From contig NZ_CP078089.1 of the NCBI RefSeq assembly GCF_022701195.1, positions 62,001 to 126,000 on the forward strand: a stretch of 64,000 nucleotides of DNA. Reading direction: 5' to 3'. Position 1 is the stretch's first letter; each line of letters begins with the position of its first letter. Of the stretch, positions 1-8,405 are shown in pieces. The stretch comes from Allobaculum mucilyticum. Lineage in GTDB: Bacteria; Bacillota_I; Bacilli_A; Erysipelotrichales; Erysipelotrichaceae. Made by a program: the position numbers and the translations under genes. The notes below the pieces were generated by a model, which made no database searches, was not told the DNA's origin, and saw only the letters and a list, made by a program, of their open reading frames with translations.

Positions 1-162
1 GTCGATGGCAAAATGCAGTTTGCCTGCGTAGACGGTCCGGATTTTGACGGTCACAAAGTTGACTTTGATGCTGCCATCAGCCGCAACCGTGCATACATGG
101 ACAAAGAGCGTCACAATTACGAAGAAACCTGCAATCTTCTGAACAAGAAGGAGGAAGCGTAA
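1..162 (+). CDS. FNR-like FAD/NAD-binding electron-transfer subunit, C-terminal end (partial)
   Basis: The last 53 codons of a gene that begins before the window, open in frame 1 and stopping with TAA at 160-162. The residues CVDGPDFDGHKVDFD are characteristic of the C-terminus of sulfide/dihydroorotate dehydrogenase-like FAD/NAD-binding proteins (ferredoxin-NADP reductase family), whose last domain binds a 2Fe-2S cluster. In Firmicutes this subunit is commonly encoded directly before a GltA-type glutamate synthase small subunit, and the two form an NfnAB-like transhydrogenase or glutamate synthase-like pair. The next gene starts 1 base after the stop and its ribosome site (AAGGAGGAA) lies inside this one, so the two are co-translated. 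Family call is firm; the exact substrate is not determined. Confidence 0.8.
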   Translation, partial: VDGKMQFACVDGPDFDGHKVDFDAAISRNRAYMDKERHNYEETCNLLNKKEEA

Positions 163-163
163 G

Positions 164-1549
164 ATGCCAAACATGAGAATGGATAAAAATCCGATGCCGA
201 CTCAGCCGGCCGAAGAGAGAATCCATAACGTTGATGAAGTCGCCCAGGGCTATACAGCCGAAATGGCGATTGATGAAGCAAAACGCTGCCTGTCCTGCAA
301 ACATAAACCGTGTATCAGCGGATGCCCGGTCAATATTCATATTCCTGAATTCATCGCCAAAGTTGCAGAAGGCAACTTTGAAGAAGCATACGAAATCATT
401 TCGCTGACCAGCTCGCTGCCAGCCATCTGCGGCCGTGTCTGCCCGCAGGAAAGCCAGTGCGAATCCAAGTGCGTACGCGGCATCAAAGGCGAACCGGTTG
501 CCATCGGCCGTCTGGAGCGCTTTGTTGCTGACTACATGAGAGAAAAAGGCGAAGCTCCGCTTAAAGCACCACAGCGCAACGGTCATAAGGCTGCTGTCAT
601 CGGTGCCGGTCCTGCCGGTCTGACTGCTGCAGGCGACCTTGCTAAACTTGGCTATGAGGTTACTGTTTTTGAAGCTCTGCATACGCCAGGCGGCGTACTG
701 ATGTACGGCATTCCCGAATTCCGTCTGCCAAAAGCCATCGTCCAGCATGAAATCCAGAAACTGCGCGATCTTGGCGTTGAAATCGTCACCAACTACGTTG
801 TCGGCCGTTCCGGCACCATCGAAGAACTGATGAATGACGGCTACGAAGCCATCTTCGTCGGCAGCGGAGCCGGTCTGCCAAACTTCATGAACATGGAAGG
901 CGAGGAACTCAAAGGCGTATATTCCGCTAACGAATTCCTGACCCGCTTCAACCTGATGAAAGCCTACAAAGAAGGATCCGCAACTCCAATTCAGCATCCG
1001 ACAAAAACGGTTGTTGTCGGCGGCGGAAACGTGGCCATGGATGCTGCACGCTGTGCAAGACGTCTTGGCAGCGAAGTTCATATCGTTTACCGCCGTTCGC
1101 TTGAAGAACTTCCAGCCCGTAAAGAGGAAGTTGAACACGCAATGGAAGAGGGAATCATCTTCGATCTGCTCAATAACCCGGTTAAAGTTCACGGCGATGA
1201 AAACGGAAACGTCAATGCTGTTGAATGCATCCAGATGGAACTTGGCGAACCGGATGAATCCGGTCGCCGCCGTCCGATTGCCAAAGAGGGAAGCAACTTC
1301 ATGATTGATGCCGACTGCATGATCATGGCCATCGGTACTTCTCCAAACCCGCTGATCCGCTCTACGACCGAAGGTCTGGAAACCAACCGCAAAGGCTGCC
1401 TGATTGTCAACGAAGACGAGATGACAACCAAAGACGGCGTATTTGCCGGCGGTGATGCCGTCACCGGTGCTGCAACCGTTATTTCCGCCATGGGCGCAGG
1501 CAAGAAAGCTGCTGCTGCCATGGACCGCTACATCCAGAAAAACCGCTAA
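164..1549 (+). CDS. gltA: Glutamate synthase small-subunit family NADPH oxidoreductase
   Basis: A 461-residue flavoprotein of the glutamate synthase beta-subunit/NfnB family. The N-terminal part carries two 4Fe-4S-type cysteine groups (CLSCKHKPCISGCP near residue 45 and CGRVCPQESQCESKC near residue 90). An FAD-binding GAGPAGLTAAGDLAKLGY follows near residue 147 and a second NAD(P)H-binding VVGGGNVAMDAARCARRLG near residue 285. The C-terminal GVFAGGDAV is the usual FAD-contacting segment. It takes electrons from NADPH and passes them to a partner: either the large glutamate synthase subunit or, given the FNR-like gene immediately before it, an NfnAB-type complex. Length is normal for the family. 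The start at 164 follows AAGGAGG by a good distance. Confidence 0.9.
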   Translation: MPNMRMDKNPMPTQPAEERIHNVDEVAQGYTAEMAIDEAKRCLSCKHKPCISGCPVNIHIPEFIAKVAEGNFEEAYEIISLTSSLPAICGRVCPQESQCESKCVRGIKGEPVAIGRLERFVADYMREKGEAPLKAPQRNGHKAAVIGAGPAGLTAAGDLAKLGYEVTVFEALHTPGGVLMYGIPEFRLPKAIVQHEIQKLRDLGVEIVTNYVVGRSGTIEELMNDGYEAIFVGSGAGLPNFMNMEGEELKGVYSANEFLTRFNLMKAYKEGSATPIQHPTKTVVVGGGNVAMDAARCARRLGSEVHIVYRRSLEELPARKEEVEHAMEEGIIFDLLNNPVKVHGDENGNVNAVECIQMELGEPDESGRRRPIAKEGSNFMIDADCMIMAIGTSPNPLIRSTTEGLETNRKGCLIVNEDEMTTKDGVFAGGDAVTGAATVISAMGAGKKAAAAMDRYIQKNR

Positions 1550-1573
1550 GCGATATTTTCTGATTAATCATTC

Positions 1574-1606
1574 AGCTCCGCTTTCTGCGGAGCTTTATTC
1601 GTTTTT
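1574..1606 (+). terminator. Rho-independent terminator after gltA
   Basis: An 8-bp perfect stem (AGCTCCGC / GCGGAGCT) with a 5-base loop, followed by TTTATTCGTTTTT. It lies 25 bases after the gltA stop and ends that operon. Confidence 0.85.
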
Positions 1607-1688
1607 GAAGGAACTGAAAAGCTTCTCATTCTGCCAGGGCGTAACTTGCAAGCGTCCCGATTTCTGGACGATCACGGGCCATGATCGG

Positions 1689-1708
1689 CTTTTGGAGCGC
1701 TCCAAAAG
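1689..1708 (+). promoter_or_regulatory. 20-bp perfect palindrome upstream of the efp promoter
   Basis: CTTTTGGAGC followed at once by its exact reverse complement, with no loop. It ends 9 bases before the -35 box of efp, and no T-run follows, so a terminator is unlikely. Its position and dyad symmetry fit a dimeric regulator site; which regulator is unknown. Confidence 0.45.
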
Positions 1709-1717
1709 TCCTGCTTG

Positions 1718-1745
1718 TTGACAGGAAACGTTTTATCTTTACAAT
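1718..1745 (+). promoter_or_regulatory. Sigma-A promoter of efp
   Basis: TTGACA (1718-1723), a 16-base spacer and TACAAT (1740-1745), about 40 bases before the efp start. This is one of the closest matches to consensus in the window. Confidence 0.8.
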
Positions 1746-1786
1746 AAATTTGTTCACAGTACAGAAAAAGGAGTCAGTTCTCATCT

Positions 1787-2350
1787 ATGATCAGTTCAAA
1801 TGATTTGAAACCAGGTCAGACCATTAACGTCAACGGCGATATCTATGTCGTTCTCGATACGCTGCAGAATAAAACAGCTCGTTCTGCCATGGTCGTTAAA
1901 GCCAAAGTCCGCAACCTTCGTACAGGAAGCAACGTCGAGCTTTCCTGGGGCGGCGGAGAAAAAGTCGAACCTGCAATGATCGACAAACGTGAAATGCAGT
2001 ATCTTTACGATACAGAAGATGCCATGGTTTTCATGGACAATGAAACCTATGAGCAGATTGAAATCCCGACAAGCCGTCTTGAATGGGAAAGAAAATTCGT
2101 TAAACCAAACGACAACGTTAACGTAACGAGCTACGAAGGCGAAATCCTCGGTGTATCCCTGCCTGACAAAGCAACTCTTCAGGTTGTTGAGTGCGAACCG
2201 GCTGTAAAAGGCGATACAACCAGCGCTGCGCAGAAAAACGCAAAACTGGAAACCGGTCTTGAGCTGAAAGTGCCTCTGTTCATCAACGAAGGCGAAATGA
2301 TCGTTGTTTCGACTGCTGACGGAAAATATTCCGGCCGCGCAAAATCTTAA
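1787..2350 (+). CDS. efp: Translation elongation factor P
   Basis: A 187-residue EF-P of normal length, with the KOW-like N-terminal domain (NDLKPGQTINVNGDIYVV), the RNLRTG segment and the C-terminal OB domains (VPLFINEGEMIVVSTADG). EF-P binds between the P and E sites and rescues ribosomes stalled at polyproline. The loop that reaches the peptidyl-transferase centre reads NKTARSAMVV. The tip residue, Lys32 in Bacillus and Lys34 in E. coli, is Arg32 here, as in Pseudomonas-type EF-P, where that arginine is rhamnosylated. The gene is monocistronic, with its own promoter, AAAGGAG ribosome site and terminator. No modification enzyme is encoded nearby. Confidence 0.95.
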   Translation: MISSNDLKPGQTINVNGDIYVVLDTLQNKTARSAMVVKAKVRNLRTGSNVELSWGGGEKVEPAMIDKREMQYLYDTEDAMVFMDNETYEQIEIPTSRLEWERKFVKPNDNVNVTSYEGEILGVSLPDKATLQVVECEPAVKGDTTSAAQKNAKLETGLELKVPLFINEGEMIVVSTADGKYSGRAKS

Positions 2351-2353
2351 TTC

Positions 2354-2380
2354 AAAGCCGCTGATGCGGCTTTTTTATTT
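2354..2380 (+). terminator. Rho-independent terminator after efp
   Basis: Stem AAAGCCGC / GCGGCTTT around TGAT, running into TTTTTTATTT, just after the efp stop. Confidence 0.9.
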
Positions 2381-2415
2381 ATCATTTATTACCTTTACTT
2401 AAAGGCCATTTTAAG

Positions 2416-2443
2416 TTTCAACTCAATCGAATTCTGTTATAAT
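2416..2443 (+). promoter_or_regulatory. Promoter of the acidic membrane protein-cmk operon
   Basis: TTTCAA (2416-2421), a 16-base spacer and a perfect TATAAT (2438-2443). Expected transcription start is near 2450, which excludes the upstream in-frame GTG at 2447 as the start of the next gene. Confidence 0.7.
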
Positions 2444-2467
2444 AGCGTGGTGCTTAAGGAGGTATGT

Positions 2468-3721
2468 ATGACGAAACTGTCCCGCAAAGACCGTTACCAG
2501 AACCTGCGCACATCTCTAGATGAGCAGCCTTCCGGCAATTCCGCCAGAAAGCAGACGACCGCACCGACAAACAGTCAGCCGGCCGCCAGGACTCTGCCGG
2601 CATCCGAGCAGCCCGCAAGCAAGCCTGTAAGACGTGCAGCTCCTGATGCCAAAGCCGAATCTCGCCCCGCAAAGGATTATTCGAAAATGCGCGCCGGATC
2701 CAGTCCGGTTATCGAAGACCTGCTTGGCGAAGTCACCCAGTATAACCTGTCAAACGGCGATCTGGTCAGCCCGGATCCGCAGATGCAGATTCTGCACGAT
2801 CTGAGTGAATCCGGAGCAAACCGTTCCAAGCGAACCCGCCATCTTGTTGAGATGGAGAAGAATGAAACTGCAGGCGGAACCACCAGAAATCTGTATTCTT
2901 CCGACCTGTCCGCTCTTGCCAGCGAGGATGCTGCTTTTCAGAAGGCCGCTCCAGCCATTCAGGATCTGATGCTTGAACAGATGAAATCGGAAGATTCCGG
3001 CGTTCTTGATGATCTTGATCTTGGCATTTTTGAACCCGAACCATCTGCTTCCGCTTCCAGAAAGAAATCCGCAGCGCCGGATACTTCTGAAACCGAAAGC
3101 CGGAAACCAAAAAAGAAGAAAAAATCCCTGTTTTCCCGCAGAACAGAGGAACCTGAACCTTATGCGGAAGAGGATGAACTCGAAGAAGAGATGACCATCT
3201 ATCCCGATGAATCCTCACAGGATGAAGACCTTGTCCAGGAAGATTCCGATCTTCTTGAAGAAGAAGTCATCCTGACGGCATCCCGTCCTTCTATTGCCAA
3301 TTTCCGTTCCAATGCCGGAAATCCGGATTTAGAAGAAGAAGACGATGTCCGCATCTATACCCCGTCAACCAGCCGCAGAAAGTCTGATCCTGTCGAATAC
3401 GACGATGAAGACGATGATGGCCGCGATGAGGAAGAAGAACTGACACTCTCCCGTCAGGAACTCAAGCAGCTCAAGGCAAAGAAAAAAGCCGAGAAGAAAG
3501 CTGCCAAAGAAGCCCGAAAAGCCAGAAAGGCTGAAGAGGACTTCGATGATTACGATGACTATGAAGAAGAAAGCGATACTGATGAGCACGCTGACTTCGA
3601 TGAAGAAGATCAGTCCGTTTCCAAAGGACAGGCGATCTTCATGATCGTATGCGTGATCATTCTCGTCATTCTGATTGTCCTGACTATCTACTGGATGTCT
3701 CAGCTGGGGATCTTCGGATGA
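2468..3721 (+). CDS. Acidic low-complexity protein with a C-terminal membrane anchor
   Basis: A 417-residue protein of unknown function. The first ~100 residues are polar and rich in Ser, Ala, Pro and Lys/Arg. The middle is dominated by runs of Glu and Asp with basic patches (KPKKKKKS, KAKKKAEKKAAKEARKARKAEE). A single hydrophobic segment, IFMIVCVIILVILIVLTIYW, lies about ten residues from the end, so the large charged part is probably cytoplasmic (tail-anchored). The start at 2468 has AAGGAGG five bases upstream. The stop overlaps the cmk start (ATGA), so cmk translation depends on it. No enzyme motif is visible. The charge pattern suggests a scaffold or nucleic-acid-proximal membrane protein, but that is a guess. 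Confidence 0.75.
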   Translation: MTKLSRKDRYQNLRTSLDEQPSGNSARKQTTAPTNSQPAARTLPASEQPASKPVRRAAPDAKAESRPAKDYSKMRAGSSPVIEDLLGEVTQYNLSNGDLVSPDPQMQILHDLSESGANRSKRTRHLVEMEKNETAGGTTRNLYSSDLSALASEDAAFQKAAPAIQDLMLEQMKSEDSGVLDDLDLGIFEPEPSASASRKKSAAPDTSETESRKPKKKKKSLFSRRTEEPEPYAEEDELEEEMTIYPDESSQDEDLVQEDSDLLEEEVILTASRPSIANFRSNAGNPDLEEEDDVRIYTPSTSRRKSDPVEYDDEDDDGRDEEEELTLSRQELKQLKAKKKAEKKAAKEARKARKAEEDFDDYDDYEEESDTDEHADFDEEDQSVSKGQAIFMIVCVIILVILIVLTIYWMSQLGIFG

Positions 3722-4389
3722 GTGCATTTAACGTAGCCCTCGACGGACCAAGCGGATCTGGAAAGTCGTCTGTCGCAGATACCATTGCTGAAAAATACGG
3801 CATGGAACATCTTGATACCGGTGCCATGTACCGGGCTTTAGCCTGGAAGCTGGATCAGATGAAGATTACCCCAGAAAGCGGAGATGCGCTTGTTGAGGCA
3901 CTGAAGACCATTCATCTTGATATCGATCACGATTCTGTCGCTGTCAATGGTCAGGATGTAACCCGGGCGATCCGCGAACCGAATGTTTCAAAACTTGCAT
4001 CGCTCTATTCCGCGCTCCCGGAAGTGCGCGAAAAGCTGGTTGCTCTGCAGCAGAAAATTGCCTCGAAGAAAGGCTATATTCTGGATGGCCGGGATATCTG
4101 TGATGTCGTTCTCCCGGATGCAGAAGTCAAGATCTATCTTGATGCAGCACCCGAAGCCCGCGCAAAGCGCCGTCATGCGCAGAATCTCGAGAAGGGAATT
4201 CCTTCCGATTTTGATGAAGTTCTCCAGGCGATCATCGAGCGTGACCGCAGGGATACAACCCGTGAAGTCAATCCGCTGAAAATTTCCAAAGACGCAGAGT
4301 TCCTGGATTCCAGCAATCTGACGTTTGATCAGACCGTTGAAGCGGTCGAACAGCTGATTCGCAAGGCTCTTTCCAAAGAAAGCGCCTGA
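3718..4389 (+). CDS. cmk: Cytidylate kinase
   Basis: A 223-residue (d)CMP kinase that phosphorylates CMP and dCMP with ATP in pyrimidine nucleotide salvage and lipid precursor supply. It has the P-loop [13 protein letters not shown] near residue 8, the HLDTGAMYRALAW nucleotide-binding motif near residue 34, LDGRDICDVVLPDAEVKIYL near residue 120 and the lid-type RDRRDTTREVNPL near residue 178, all typical of Cmk. The start was placed at 3718, overlapping the previous stop as ATGA. A longer upstream reading would add 23 residues that do not belong to the family. Confidence 0.95.
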   Translation: MSAFNVALDGPSGSGKSSVADTIAEKYGMEHLDTGAMYRALAWKLDQMKITPESGDALVEALKTIHLDIDHDSVAVNGQDVTRAIREPNVSKLASLYSALPEVREKLVALQQKIASKKGYILDGRDICDVVLPDAEVKIYLDAAPEARAKRRHAQNLEKGIPSDFDEVLQAIIERDRRDTTREVNPLKISKDAEFLDSSNLTFDQTVEAVEQLIRKALSKESA

Positions 4390-4528
4390 TCTTCACAAAA
4401 CAGCTCAGTGCAGCTCTCAATAGCAGGGCTGAATTGAAATCGTTCTCCTGTTGGGGATTTACACTTGTAGAAGAACAGATAGTTTTTCTGGAAATGAATC
4501 CTGTTTTCTCAGGTAGAAAGAAGTACAT

Positions 4529-5833
4529 ATGGTAAAAGGCACAGTAGCGATTGTCGGCCGCCCGAATGTCGGCAAATCGACCGTATTCAATCGCATTCTC
4601 GGCGAGCGCAAAAGCATCGTCGATGATACGCCCGGCGTAACCCGGGACCGCATTTATGGTCAGGCAGAATGGCTTACCCAGCCCTTCTATCTGATCGATA
4701 CCGGAGGAATCCAGCTGGAAGAGCAGGATTTCGCAGACGAGATCGGCATGCAGGTTGATCTCGCCATTCAGGAAGCCGATGTCATTCTGTTTCTGGTCTC
4801 CGCCCTTGAAGGCGTAACCGATGATGATATCGCGATTGCCCGCAAGCTGAACCGCGCCGGAAAGCCGGTCGTTCTTGCAGTAAACAAAGCGGACAATGAA
4901 AATCTGCGCATGGGAATCTATGATTTCTATACGCTTGGCGCAGGCGACCCGATACCGCTTTCTGCAGCCCATGGTACAGGCGTTGCGGAAGTTCTTGATG
5001 AAATCGTCGCCAAACTGCCTGATCGCAAGATCAAAACATACGAAGGCATGACTACGTTCTGCGTCATCGGCCGTCCAAACGTCGGCAAGAGCTCGCTGGT
5101 CAATGCCATTCTGAAAGAAGACCGTGCGATCGTCTCCAATATCGAAGGTACAACCCGTGATGCAGTCGATACGCCGTTCCGTTATGAAGGACGCGACTAC
5201 GTCATTATCGATACCGCCGGCATGCGCAAGAAGGGAAAAGTCTACGAGAATATCGAGAAATATTCTGTTCTGCGTGCCGTTTCCGCTATTGAGCGTGCGG
5301 ACGTTGTTCTGTTTCTGATCGATGGCGAAAAGGGAATCCGCGACCAGGACAAGCATGTCGCAGGTATTGCCCATGATGCCGGCAAAGGCGTCATCATTGT
5401 CTACAACAAGTGGGATACCGTCGAAAAAGACGAACGGACGATGAATGAGATCACCAAGAAGATCCGTGAAGAGTTCAAATACCTCTCCTACGCACCGATC
5501 GCTTTCGTTTCTGCGAAAACCGGTGCTCGCGTTTCCGGACTTATTCCGCTGATCGATGAAGTTCATGATGCCTGCACAATGCGCGTTCCGACAAACGTTC
5601 TCAACGACGTCATCATGGATGCGCAGATGATGAATCCGCCAAAACCGCACAACGGCAAGCAGCTGCGGATTTACTATGCATCGCAGGTTTCTGTCCAGCC
5701 GCCGCATATTCTGATCTTTGTCAACGAACCGGAGCTGTTCCATTTCTCCTATAAACGCTATCTCGAAAACAAACTTCGTGAAGCCTTCGGATACATCGGA
5801 ACGCCGATCCGGATCAGCGCAAGAAAGCGTTAG
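4529..5833 (+). CDS. der: Ribosome-associated double GTPase Der (EngA)
   Basis: A 434-residue protein with two tandem GTPase domains and a C-terminal KH-like domain, the full Der layout. The G1 motifs are GRPNVGKST (about residue 10) and GRPNVGKSS (about residue 179). The G3 motifs are DTGG and DTAG and the G4 motifs NKAD and NKWD. The C-terminal part carries the conserved [20 protein letters not shown]. Der is essential for 50S ribosome subunit maturation. It has its own leader of 139 bases after cmk, and the ribosome site is weak (AGAAAGAAG). Confidence 0.96.
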   Translation: MVKGTVAIVGRPNVGKSTVFNRILGERKSIVDDTPGVTRDRIYGQAEWLTQPFYLIDTGGIQLEEQDFADEIGMQVDLAIQEADVILFLVSALEGVTDDDIAIARKLNRAGKPVVLAVNKADNENLRMGIYDFYTLGAGDPIPLSAAHGTGVAEVLDEIVAKLPDRKIKTYEGMTTFCVIGRPNVGKSSLVNAILKEDRAIVSNIEGTTRDAVDTPFRYEGRDYVIIDTAGMRKKGKVYENIEKYSVLRAVSAIERADVVLFLIDGEKGIRDQDKHVAGIAHDAGKGVIIVYNKWDTVEKDERTMNEITKKIREEFKYLSYAPIAFVSAKTGARVSGLIPLIDEVHDACTMRVPTNVLNDVIMDAQMMNPPKPHNGKQLRIYYASQVSVQPPHILIFVNEPELFHFSYKRYLENKLREAFGYIGTPIRISARKR

Positions 5834-6158
5834 TTTCAAAAACGAAACGGCAGACCGGCAGGCAGAAAGCCAGGAAGCAGATTTCTTCTGCAGATGCAGG
5901 CCTTCTTTCTGGTCAGCGCTTCAGACTTCTGTTATTTTTAACAGTGCGTTTTCGTGCCGGAAAGCCCTTCGTTTTTTTGCGCCATAATCACCGCACATTT
6001 AAGATACTCAAACCATCCTGATCCGATAAACTATAGTTGTACCCGCCATATCTGCCCTTTTTCTGCAAAAGAGAATGCAGAAAGAAGACAGAAGGGAACA
6101 TCATCGGCCTCAGGCTGTTCGCCGGTGTATCCCGGCACAGAAAGCAGGAAATATTCGT
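5834..6158 (+). other. Intergenic region der-gpsA with no gene
   Basis: 325 bases. No convincing reading frame and no strong terminator hairpin. The only short element of note is AGCAGGAA (6143-6150), the ribosome site of gpsA. An in-frame upstream ATG at 6075 exists but adds residues unrelated to GpsA. Confidence 0.6.
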
Positions 6159-7154
6159 ATGAAAACCACGATTATCGGCAGCGGAAGCTGGGGAACAGCT
6201 CTCGCACAGGTCCTCGCCGACAACGGGCAGCCCGTCTGCCTGATCGGTGTTGACCCTGCTGAAATTGAAGATATCAACACCAATCACCGCAACTCAAAGT
6301 ATTTTGGCGACTATGCGATCAACCCGGCCATTCACGCCACTTCGGACTGGGCATCGCTTGCAGATGCTGATGTCGTTCTGTTTGCGGTTCCGACGCAGGT
6401 TATTGAGTCTGTCGCCGCAAAGGCTGCTGAATTTGTCAGCAAGCCTGTAATCTGGGTCAACGTTTCCAAAGGCTTCAATCCAGGAACAGATGAGCGAATG
6501 AGTGAAGTCATCCGCCGTGTCGTTCCAAAAGAGAAGCTTTCCTCAGTTGTCTCTCTGATTGGTCCTTCCCACGCTGAAGAAGTCATCGAGCGGCAGCTGA
6601 CCAGCATTGATGCGGTTTCTCTCAAAGAAGCCGATGCCATTGCCATCCAGCAGCTCTTTTCAAACGGCTATCTGCGCATTTACACAGGTACCGATGAAAT
6701 CGGCAGCGAGCTTGGCGCCGCAATTAAAAATGTCATGGCGATTGCTTCGGGCATCATTGCCGGTCTTGGATACAAGGACAACACCCGCGCAGCTCTGATT
6801 ACGCGCGGTCTGCAGGAAATGATCCGCTTTGGAACGCATTTTGGCGGAAATCCAACCACCTTTATCGGTCTGACCGGTATCGGCGATCTGATCGTTACCT
6901 GCTCATCCGTCAATTCGCGCAACTTCCAGGCTGGCTATCAGATCGGTAAGGAAAATGATGTCACGCATTTTCTGAAGACCAACAAGAAAACGACCGAAGG
7001 CATCCGCACCGCAAAAGTCGTTCATGACATTGCTGCGCGCCAGCACATCGATGTACCGATCTGCGAGGAAGTCTACCAGATCCTCTATGAAGGCAAGGAA
7101 CCGCGCAACTGCGCTAATGATTTAATGTTAAGAGATTTGAAGAAGGAGTTTTAA
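6159..7154 (+). CDS. gpsA: Glycerol-3-phosphate dehydrogenase [NAD(P)+]
   Basis: A 331-residue enzyme that reduces dihydroxyacetone phosphate to sn-glycerol 3-phosphate for phospholipid synthesis. The Rossmann motif TIIGSGSWGTALAQVLADNG starts at residue 3. The family signature around GSELGAAIKNVMAIASGIIAG holds the catalytic lysine, and the substrate loop FIGLTGIGDLIVTCSSVNSRN follows. Length is typical. The start was chosen because the glycine-rich motif must begin within a few residues of it and AGCAGGAA lies upstream. It is followed 2 bases later by the HU gene, so the two share a transcript. Confidence 0.95.
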   Translation: MKTTIIGSGSWGTALAQVLADNGQPVCLIGVDPAEIEDINTNHRNSKYFGDYAINPAIHATSDWASLADADVVLFAVPTQVIESVAAKAAEFVSKPVIWVNVSKGFNPGTDERMSEVIRRVVPKEKLSSVVSLIGPSHAEEVIERQLTSIDAVSLKEADAIAIQQLFSNGYLRIYTGTDEIGSELGAAIKNVMAIASGIIAGLGYKDNTRAALITRGLQEMIRFGTHFGGNPTTFIGLTGIGDLIVTCSSVNSRNFQAGYQIGKENDVTHFLKTNKKTTEGIRTAKVVHDIAARQHIDVPICEEVYQILYEGKEPRNCANDLMLRDLKKEF

Positions 7155-7156
7155 CT

Positions 7157-7462
7157 ATGCCGAAGTTTGTCAACAAGGATTCCCTCACGGATACCCTCGC
7201 GACAGCGTTTAACCTGAAAAAGAAGGACGCCGCTGAAATCATCACCCTGATCTTTGATGAAATGTCCGAAGCACTCGTTTCCGAAGGAACAGTAGAAATC
7301 ACCGGTTTTGGAAAATTCATCATTTTCGATCGCAAGGAACGTATGGGAATTAACCCGGTCACCAAAGAGCGTATGCCGATTCCAGCGACGAAGCTTCCAA
7401 AATTCAAACCCAGCCAGACTCTCAAAAACAAATGCAACAACCGCGATAAAGACGAAGAATAG
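7157..7462 (+). CDS. hup: HU-family DNA-binding protein
   Basis: A 101-residue histone-like protein of the HU/IHF family, which bends and compacts DNA as a dimer. The N-terminal helices (KFVNKDSLTDTLATAFNLKK) and the saddle segment VEITGFGKFIIFDRKERMGINPVTKERMPIPA with its proline-tipped arm are clear. It has a short extra basic-acidic tail (KNKCNNRDKDEE) compared with the 90-residue norm. The ribosome site GAAGGAG lies inside the end of gpsA, so the pair is translated from one mRNA, which ends at the terminator that follows. Confidence 0.93.
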   Translation: MPKFVNKDSLTDTLATAFNLKKKDAAEIITLIFDEMSEALVSEGTVEITGFGKFIIFDRKERMGINPVTKERMPIPATKLPKFKPSQTLKNKCNNRDKDEE

Positions 7463-7482
7463 TCATTCTCTTAGCCGCTTAC

Positions 7483-7530
7483 AGCCTCCTGCCTTCTGGA
7501 CTCTTCCAGACCGGCAGGAGGCTTTTCTGC
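7483..7530 (+). terminator. Rho-independent terminator after the HU gene
   Basis: An 11-bp arm AGCCTCCTGCC pairs with GGCAGGAGGCT, with a nested TCTGGA/TCCAGA hairpin, then TTTTCTGCTTT. Confidence 0.9.
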
Positions 7531-7692
7531 TTTGAGAAAGCCAGAAAAGCCCCAGGAAAAGCAGATCAATTCCAGCAGCCGTTCTGCCCGGCTATACTGA
7601 ATTCGTACCAGAATCGTTTGAAATACGAACGGTTCTTATCATAGAAGAATTCAATCAGGATGATTTAACCGGATTCAGGAAAGAAGGATTTC

Positions 7693-8277
7693 ATGCATTC
7701 TATTGTTCTGGCCGGCGGCTGCTTCTGGGGTGTCGAACACTTTTTTGAACAGTTTCCGGCTCTGCGAACGGAAGTCGGCTACGCAAACGGTTCCTGCACT
7801 CCTGTAACGTACAGGGAAGTTTGCGACGGATCCGGTCATGCGGAAGCCGTTCGCATTGAGTATCCCGATTCAATCGCTCTGCCGCAGATTCTCGCGGCTT
7901 ACTTTACGATCATCGACCCGACTTCCATAAACCGTCAGGGCAAGGATAAGGGCATCAGTTACAGGACTGGCATTTATACGAACGATCCAAAAGAAGCCTG
8001 CATCGCAAAGCTGATGCTTCAGGACGTTCAGGATTCCTGCGATAAGCCAGTTGCCGTTGAAGTCGGCCCATTAGAGAATTTCACGACGGGTGAAGCGGAT
8101 CATCAGAAATATCTCGACCATCATCCTGGAGGCTACTGCCATCTGCCGCTTTCTGTCATGCGTGGACACCGACTGATGACTCTCCGGGAAGTCATGGACC
8201 ATTACCCGCATCTCAAGGCTGCACTCCAGCGATGCGCAAAGAAGATGGAGACCAGTAAAAAGTCATCTCAGTCCTGA
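7693..8277 (+). CDS. msrA: Peptide methionine-(S)-S-oxide reductase
   Basis: A 194-residue MsrA that reduces methionine S-sulfoxide in oxidised proteins using thioredoxin. The catalytic motif GGCFWGVEHFFEQ is at residue 8 (nucleophile Cys10). The downstream YANG, DPTSINRQGKDKGISYRTGIY and FTTGEADHQKYL blocks, which build the substrate pocket, are all present. A TATACT at 7593-7598 with TTCCAG 17 bases upstream may be its promoter, and AAGAAGGATTTC is a usable ribosome site. No MsrB is fused or adjacent. The gene ends at a strong terminator. Confidence 0.95.
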   Translation: MHSIVLAGGCFWGVEHFFEQFPALRTEVGYANGSCTPVTYREVCDGSGHAEAVRIEYPDSIALPQILAAYFTIIDPTSINRQGKDKGISYRTGIYTNDPKEACIAKLMLQDVQDSCDKPVAVEVGPLENFTTGEADHQKYLDHHPGGYCHLPLSVMRGHRLMTLREVMDHYPHLKAALQRCAKKMETSKKSSQS

Positions 8278-8301
8278 TCAGTATCGAAAGATCACGCAGA
8301 A

Positions 8302-8341
8302 AACCCGAAACCGGACAGCACCTGGTTTCGGGTTCTTTTGT
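8302..8341 (+). terminator. Rho-independent terminator after msrA
   Basis: An 11-bp perfect stem AACCCGAAACC / GGTTTCGGGTT with an 11-base loop, followed by CTTTTGTTTG. Confidence 0.9.
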
Positions 8342-8405
8342 TTGTGGTGGAAGGGAAGGATTCGATTACGACTATAGAGCATTCTTCTGTCCTTTACGGT
8401 ATCTT

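Noticed and set aside
77-1192. A 371-codon - strand frame across gltA
   Set aside because: Antisense shadow of gltA with no ribosome site; the + strand product has all family motifs.
4268-5839. A 523-codon open frame on the - strand across der
   Set aside because: It is exactly antisense to a full-length, well conserved Der GTPase, has no ribosome site and encodes no recognisable domain. Long antisense frames arise from the codon bias of these genes.
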